Positions 5,534-9,058 of a stretch of DNA of 9,058 nucleotides are shown one piece after another. Within the stretch, counting starts at the first letter, position 1; each line of letters begins with the position of its first letter. Under the pieces are notes generated by a model. The model was given only the letters and a program-made list of their open reading frames with translations, did not search any database and was not told the origin of the DNA. Source of the DNA: Oligoflexus sp. (lineage in GTDB: Bacteria; Bdellovibrionota_B; Oligoflexia; Oligoflexales; Oligoflexaceae); the NCBI GenBank assembly GCA_030151925.1, contig JASLCY010000579.1, positions 1-9,058 on the forward strand. The letters run 5' to 3'. The translations under genes were made by a program, and so were the position numbers.

Positions 5534-8320
5534 ATGACGAAAAAAAGACTTTTCATTATCGATTCGATGGCGATGGCGTTTCGCAATTTCCATGCGATAC
5601 GGCCGCTCTCGACGAGCCAAGGCACCCCAGTCAATGCGATCTACGGATGCCTGATGTTTCTCGCCGCGTTGATCGACAAGGAGAAACCCGACTATTTCGT
5701 CTTTGCTACCGATAGCCAAGAGAAAACCTTCCGCCACGAGCTTTACGAGGCTTATAAAGCCAATCGGACCGATATGCCAGAGGACCTGGCGAAACAAATC
5801 CCGCTGATGTTTCGATTGTTCAACGCCTTGCAGGCGCCGCTGCTCAAAGAAGCCGGCCTGGAAGCGGACGATCTGATCGGTTCGCTGGTGCATCAGTACG
5901 CAAGCGACGAACTGCACTGCTACATCGTGTCGGGCGACAAGGATTTCATGCAGCTCGTCAACGAGAACGTCTGCCTTTACCAGCCGAAGAAGGGCGGCGA
6001 AGTGCAGATCGTCGGACGGGAAGGCGTGTTCGAGAAGTTCGGCTGCGCCCCCTCCCAGGTGATCGACGTGCTCGCGCTCATCGGCGACAGCTCGGATAAC
6101 GTGCCCGGCGTCCCCGGGATCGGCGACAAGGGCGCCGCGAAACTCATCCAGGAGTTCCCTTCGCTCGAGGCGATCTACGAGAACATCGATAAGATCACCA
6201 ACGCCCGCCAGCGCAAAGGCCTCGAGGAGAACAAGACCCAGGCCTACCTCTCGCGCCAGCTGGTGACGATCAAGACCGATGCGGTGCTGCCCTGGACGCT
6301 CGACGATTTCGCCTGCAACCCGGAGACGGCCATCGCCAACCCAGAGCTGCTCGCCTTCGTGCAGGAGATGGAATTCAAATCCTATACGGAAAAAGTCCGG
6401 TCGCGCCTCAAGGCGCTGGAGGCGAAGTTCGTGGCGCCCAAGCCCACGGACGCGCCGCCTTTCACGCTGGCCGAAGCCGGCGGCCCGCCGGTGCCGCCCG
6501 CCCACGCCCCCGAGCCCGTGCATGACTACAAGATCATCCTCACGCACGAGGATTACGCCGAAGTCCTGAGAGCGATCGATCAGGTCGAGGCCTTCAGCTT
6601 CGATACCGAGACCACGGGACTCGACCGCATCGGCTCCATCCCCATCGGCATGAGCCTCTCGGTGCGGGAAGGCCAAGGCTATTACCTGCCGCTCCACGAG
6701 GGCCATAGGCAGCTCGACGAGGCGACGATCAAGGATTACTGGCAGCAGATCCTCGGCAAACGGGGCAAGATCAAGATCGCGCACAACGCGAAGTTCGACC
6801 TCCAGATGTTCCACAACATCGGCCTCACGGTGAAACCGCCGTTCGCCGACACGATGATAGCCTCGCACCTCATCGACACCTCCGAGCGCCACCACAGCCT
6901 CGACGATTGCTGCCTGAGGGTCTTCGGCTACCGGAAGATCCCGACCAAGGAGCTGCTCGACAAGCAGGGCACGATGCTGAGCGCGCCGATCGAGAAACTC
7001 ACGGAATACGCCTGCGAGGACGCGGATTTCACTCTGCGCCTCTACGAGCGTTTCGCTCCCGTCCTGCGCGAGAAGGAGCTGTCCCGCGTGTTCTACGATA
7101 TCGAGATGCCCCTCCTGCCCGTGATCACCCGCATGGAGCTGGCCGGCATCCATATCGATACCGATATGCTCGAGGATATCTCGACCAAGCTGGCGGACAA
7201 GGCGAAGGCATACGAAGAGGAGATCTATGCGATCGCCGGCGAGAAGTTCAATATCAACTCGACGAAGCAGCTCGCGGTCATCATCTTCGAGAAGCTGAAG
7301 ATCCACGAGCAGCTCGGCCTCAAACGCATCAAGAAGACGAAGACCGGTTATTCCACCGACGTCTCCGTGCTCGAGCAGATGGAGGAGCATCCTCTCGCTC
7401 GCGCCCTCCTCGGCTACCGCATGGTGATGAAGCTGAAGTCGACCTACGTGGACTCGCTCCCGCAGCTGTTGAATCCGAAGGACCTGCGTCTCCACACCAA
7501 CTTCCATCAGGCCGGTACGACGACCGGCCGTTTGAGTTCGAACGATCCGAACCTGCAGAACATCCCGATCCGTTCGGAAGAGGGTCGGGAAATCCGCCGG
7601 GCCTTCAAAGCAAGTCAAAAAGATTGGGTCATCATCTCGGCCGACTATTCGCAGATCGAGCTCCGCGTCCTGGCTCACCTGGCCCACGAGGAGAATCTGC
7701 GCCAGGCCTTCGTGGAAAAGCAGGACATCCACACAGCAACCGCGGCCCGGATCTTCGGCGTCCCGCCGCAGGCCGTGACCGGCAATCAAAGGGCGCAGGC
7801 CAAGGCCATCAACTTCGGCATCATCTATGGCATGGGCCCGCAGCGCCTCGCCCGCGAGACCGGCGTGTCGATGAAAGAGGCGAAAGACTTCATCGAGCGT
7901 TATTTCACCACCTATCCGGGCATCAAGGATTACATCGACAAGTCCATCAACTTCGCCCGCGAGCACGAATACACCCTGACCATCTCGGGGCGCCGCCGGA
8001 CCTTGCGCGAAATCAACGAAACGCGGGATCGGATGCTGCTGGCCAATGCGCAAAACATTGCGGTGAACGCGCCCGTGCAGGGCAGCGCCGCCGATCTCAT
8101 CAAGATCGCCATGGTGAAGGTGCAAAAGAAGCTGGATGAAACCGGGTCGCGTGCTAGAATGCTACTCCAGGTCCATGACGAATTGGTGTTTGAATGCCCC
8201 AAGGAAGAAGTGGAGGCCGTCACAGAGCTCGTGAGACGCGAAATGGAAGGGGCCTACGACTTCGGCGTACCCCTGCAAACGGATGTTGGTGTTGGTGAGA
8301 ACTGGCTAGAGGCGCACTGA
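5534..8320 (+). CDS. polA: DNA polymerase I
   Basis: This 928-aa protein has the same length as the E. coli enzyme, which fills gaps and removes RNA primers in replication and repair. All three activities look intact. The 5'-nuclease spans about 1-290, with Asp10, a Leu-Glu-Ala-Asp-Asp motif, 'GDKDFMQL' and the helix-hairpin-helix 'DNVPGVPGIGDKGAAKL'. The proofreading 3'-5' exonuclease spans about 335-525, with Exo I Asp357-Thr-Glu359, Exo II Asn418...Asp422 and Exo III Tyr492...Asp496. The polymerase part has 'TTGRLSSNDPNLQNIP' with Arg666, motif A 'DYSQIELRVLAHLA' with Asp704, motif B Arg753...Lys757...Tyr765, and motif C His-Asp882-Glu883. Positions are within a few residues of E. coli numbering. 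A Pro/Ala-rich linker separates the nuclease domains near 310-335. The gene is divergent from the EVE gene and two bases upstream of tatC, probably co-transcribed with it. Confidence -1.
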   Translation: MTKKRLFIIDSMAMAFRNFHAIRPLSTSQGTPVNAIYGCLMFLAALIDKEKPDYFVFATDSQEKTFRHELYEAYKANRTDMPEDLAKQIPLMFRLFNALQAPLLKEAGLEADDLIGSLVHQYASDELHCYIVSGDKDFMQLVNENVCLYQPKKGGEVQIVGREGVFEKFGCAPSQVIDVLALIGDSSDNVPGVPGIGDKGAAKLIQEFPSLEAIYENIDKITNARQRKGLEENKTQAYLSRQLVTIKTDAVLPWTLDDFACNPETAIANPELLAFVQEMEFKSYTEKVRSRLKALEAKFVAPKPTDAPPFTLAEAGGPPVPPAHAPEPVHDYKIILTHEDYAEVLRAIDQVEAFSFDTETTGLDRIGSIPIGMSLSVREGQGYYLPLHEGHRQLDEATIKDYWQQILGKRGKIKIAHNAKFDLQMFHNIGLTVKPPFADTMIASHLIDTSERHHSLDDCCLRVFGYRKIPTKELLDKQGTMLSAPIEKLTEYACEDADFTLRLYERFAPVLREKELSRVFYDIEMPLLPVITRMELAGIHIDTDMLEDISTKLADKAKAYEEEIYAIAGEKFNINSTKQLAVIIFEKLKIHEQLGLKRIKKTKTGYSTDVSVLEQMEEHPLARALLGYRMVMKLKSTYVDSLPQLLNPKDLRLHTNFHQAGTTTGRLSSNDPNLQNIPIRSEEGREIRRAFKASQKDWVIISADYSQIELRVLAHLAHEENLRQAFVEKQDIHTATAARIFGVPPQAVTGNQRAQAKAINFGIIYGMGPQRLARETGVSMKEAKDFIERYFTTYPGIKDYIDKSINFAREHEYTLTISGRRRTLREINETRDRMLLANAQNIAVNAPVQGSAADLIKIAMVKVQKKLDETGSRARMLLQVHDELVFECPKEEVEAVTELVRREMEGAYDFGVPLQTDVGVGENWLEAH

Positions 8321-8322
8321 TC

Positions 8323-9058
8323 ATGGAAGAAGAAGAAAATCTGAAAGTCATGGGCATCTTCGAGCACATCGAAGAATTGAGGTCCAGGCTCGTAAAGTCC
8401 CTCATGATCCTCATGGTGTTCTTTGCGGTCTGCTATTTCTATGCTTCCGATATTCTCAACTTCCTCAAGTCGCCGCTGGTCGAGGTCCTGCCCAAAGGCA
8501 CCCCGACCCTGTATTTTACGGGTCCGATGGACGTCTTCATGGCCAACATGAAGATCGCTTTCTTCGCGGCCCTCGTCCTGAGCTGCCCCGTGTGGCTCTA
8601 CCAGCTCTGGAAGTTCCTCGAACCCGCGCTCTACGAACGAGAGAAACGCTACGTGGTGCCCTTCATGGTCTCCTCGATCTCCCTCTTCGTCCTCGGCGTG
8701 GCGCTCTGCTTTTATTTCATACTGCCGATGGCCCTCAATTATCTCATCGGCCTCGGCAAGGATACCGGCACGGCCGCGATCATCACGATCAGCGATTACC
8801 TTTCGCTCGTCATATTGATGCTCGCCGGTTTCGGCGCGGTCTTCGAAACGCCGGTGGTCCTCGTGATGCTGGCGCTGATCGGCCTCATCACCGCGCAGGA
8901 CCTCAAGAACAACCGGAAATACGTGGTGATCGGCATCTTCGTCATCGCCGCCGTCCTGACCCCGACTCCGGATCCTATCTCTCAATGCGCGATGGCGGCT
9001 CCGACCTGGCTCCTCTTCGAACTCTCGATCTTCATCATCCAGATCCTCGAGAAGAAGC
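8323..9058 (+). CDS. tatC: Sec-independent protein translocase TatC (3' end outside window)
   Basis: This is the inner-membrane receptor of the twin-arginine export pathway, which binds the RR signal of folded substrates with TatB. The visible 245 residues include most of the protein (the E. coli protein is about 258 aa). Family marks are a cytosolic N-terminus with His-Ile-Glu-Glu-Leu-Arg-Ser-Arg-Leu at 15-23 and six hydrophobic segments at roughly 25-42, 77-97, 111-134, 157-180, 180-193 and 199-235. Others are 'FLEPALYEREKR' at 98-109 (Glu107 matches the signal-binding Glu103 of E. coli), 'FGAVFETPV' at 170-178 with a conserved Glu175, and 'TPTPDPISQ' at 213-221. The ATG lies two bases after the polA stop, with AGAGG inside the polA end as its ribosome site, so it likely shares the polA transcript. 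No tatA or tatB is seen in the window. The frame is still open at 9058. Confidence -1.
   Translation, partial: MEEEENLKVMGIFEHIEELRSRLVKSLMILMVFFAVCYFYASDILNFLKSPLVEVLPKGTPTLYFTGPMDVFMANMKIAFFAALVLSCPVWLYQLWKFLEPALYEREKRYVVPFMVSSISLFVLGVALCFYFILPMALNYLIGLGKDTGTAAIITISDYLSLVILMLAGFGAVFETPVVLVMLALIGLITAQDLKNNRKYVVIGIFVIAAVLTPTPDPISQCAMAAPTWLLFELSIFIIQILEKK

Noticed and set aside
5450..8125. Minus-strand open frame of some 890 codons opposite polA, continuous with the EVE gene
   Set aside because: It has no family similarity, is rich in Arg, His, Asp, Glu, Leu and Val as expected from reading GC-rich codons backwards, and polA on the other strand is unmistakable. Only the last 161 codons are the EVE protein.
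8254..8985. Minus-strand 243-codon frame opposite tatC
   Set aside because: It is a composition shadow rich in charged residues; the plus strand clearly encodes TatC with its signature motifs.
1..9058. CRISPR array, tRNA, rRNA, insertion sequence or prophage genes
   Set aside because: No regularly spaced repeats, no tRNA-like cloverleaf, no terminal inverted repeats and no transposase or integrase were seen on reading either strand.

Overview
The window comes from a GC-rich Gram-negative bacterium. The best guess is a Bdellovibrionota/Oligoflexia-like lineage or a neighbouring deltaproteobacterial-type group. The reasons are a TIGR02147/DUF4423-family regulator, secreted or lipoprotein paralogs carrying a C-G-x-E-x-GNP-type N-terminus, an outer-membrane-barrel-like protein, and ordinary bacterial polA and tatC. 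This assignment is inference from family distribution; there is no rRNA or other direct marker in the window.

Layout. (1) Positions 1-2718, plus strand: a three-gene cluster made of the 3' part of an exported protein, a TIGR02147-type regulator, and a second exported lipoprotein that overlaps the regulator by ATGA. The two exported proteins are paralogs that share four cysteines at similar spacing, so the regulator sits between two copies of the same unnamed family. (2) Positions 2719-3730: a visibly AT-richer block. It holds a 170-aa secreted precursor whose C-terminus looks like a glycine-zipper class II bacteriocin bracketed by two cysteines. Eleven bases downstream is a 58-aa two-helix membrane protein with the look of an immunity protein. 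A strong hairpin closes the block. This putative bacteriocin-immunity pair is the most interesting part of the window. (3) Positions 3731-4286: a minus-strand gene for a small protein with an extremely acidic tail, then a 229-base region with candidate divergent promoters. (4) Positions 4287-5449: an exported barrel-like protein that meets an EVE-domain gene tail to tail, with stop codons sharing TTAA. (5) Positions 5534-9058: full-length DNA polymerase I (928 aa, all nuclease and polymerase motifs intact), followed two bases later by tatC, which runs off the window.

How the genes may work together. The lipoprotein/regulator cluster looks like one translationally linked unit. The bacteriocin-like pair is its own small operon, with a different base composition from its flanks that suggests acquisition. 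polA and tatC are probably co-transcribed without an obvious functional link. The long open frames opposite polA, tatC and the regulator are by-products of high GC and were not annotated.
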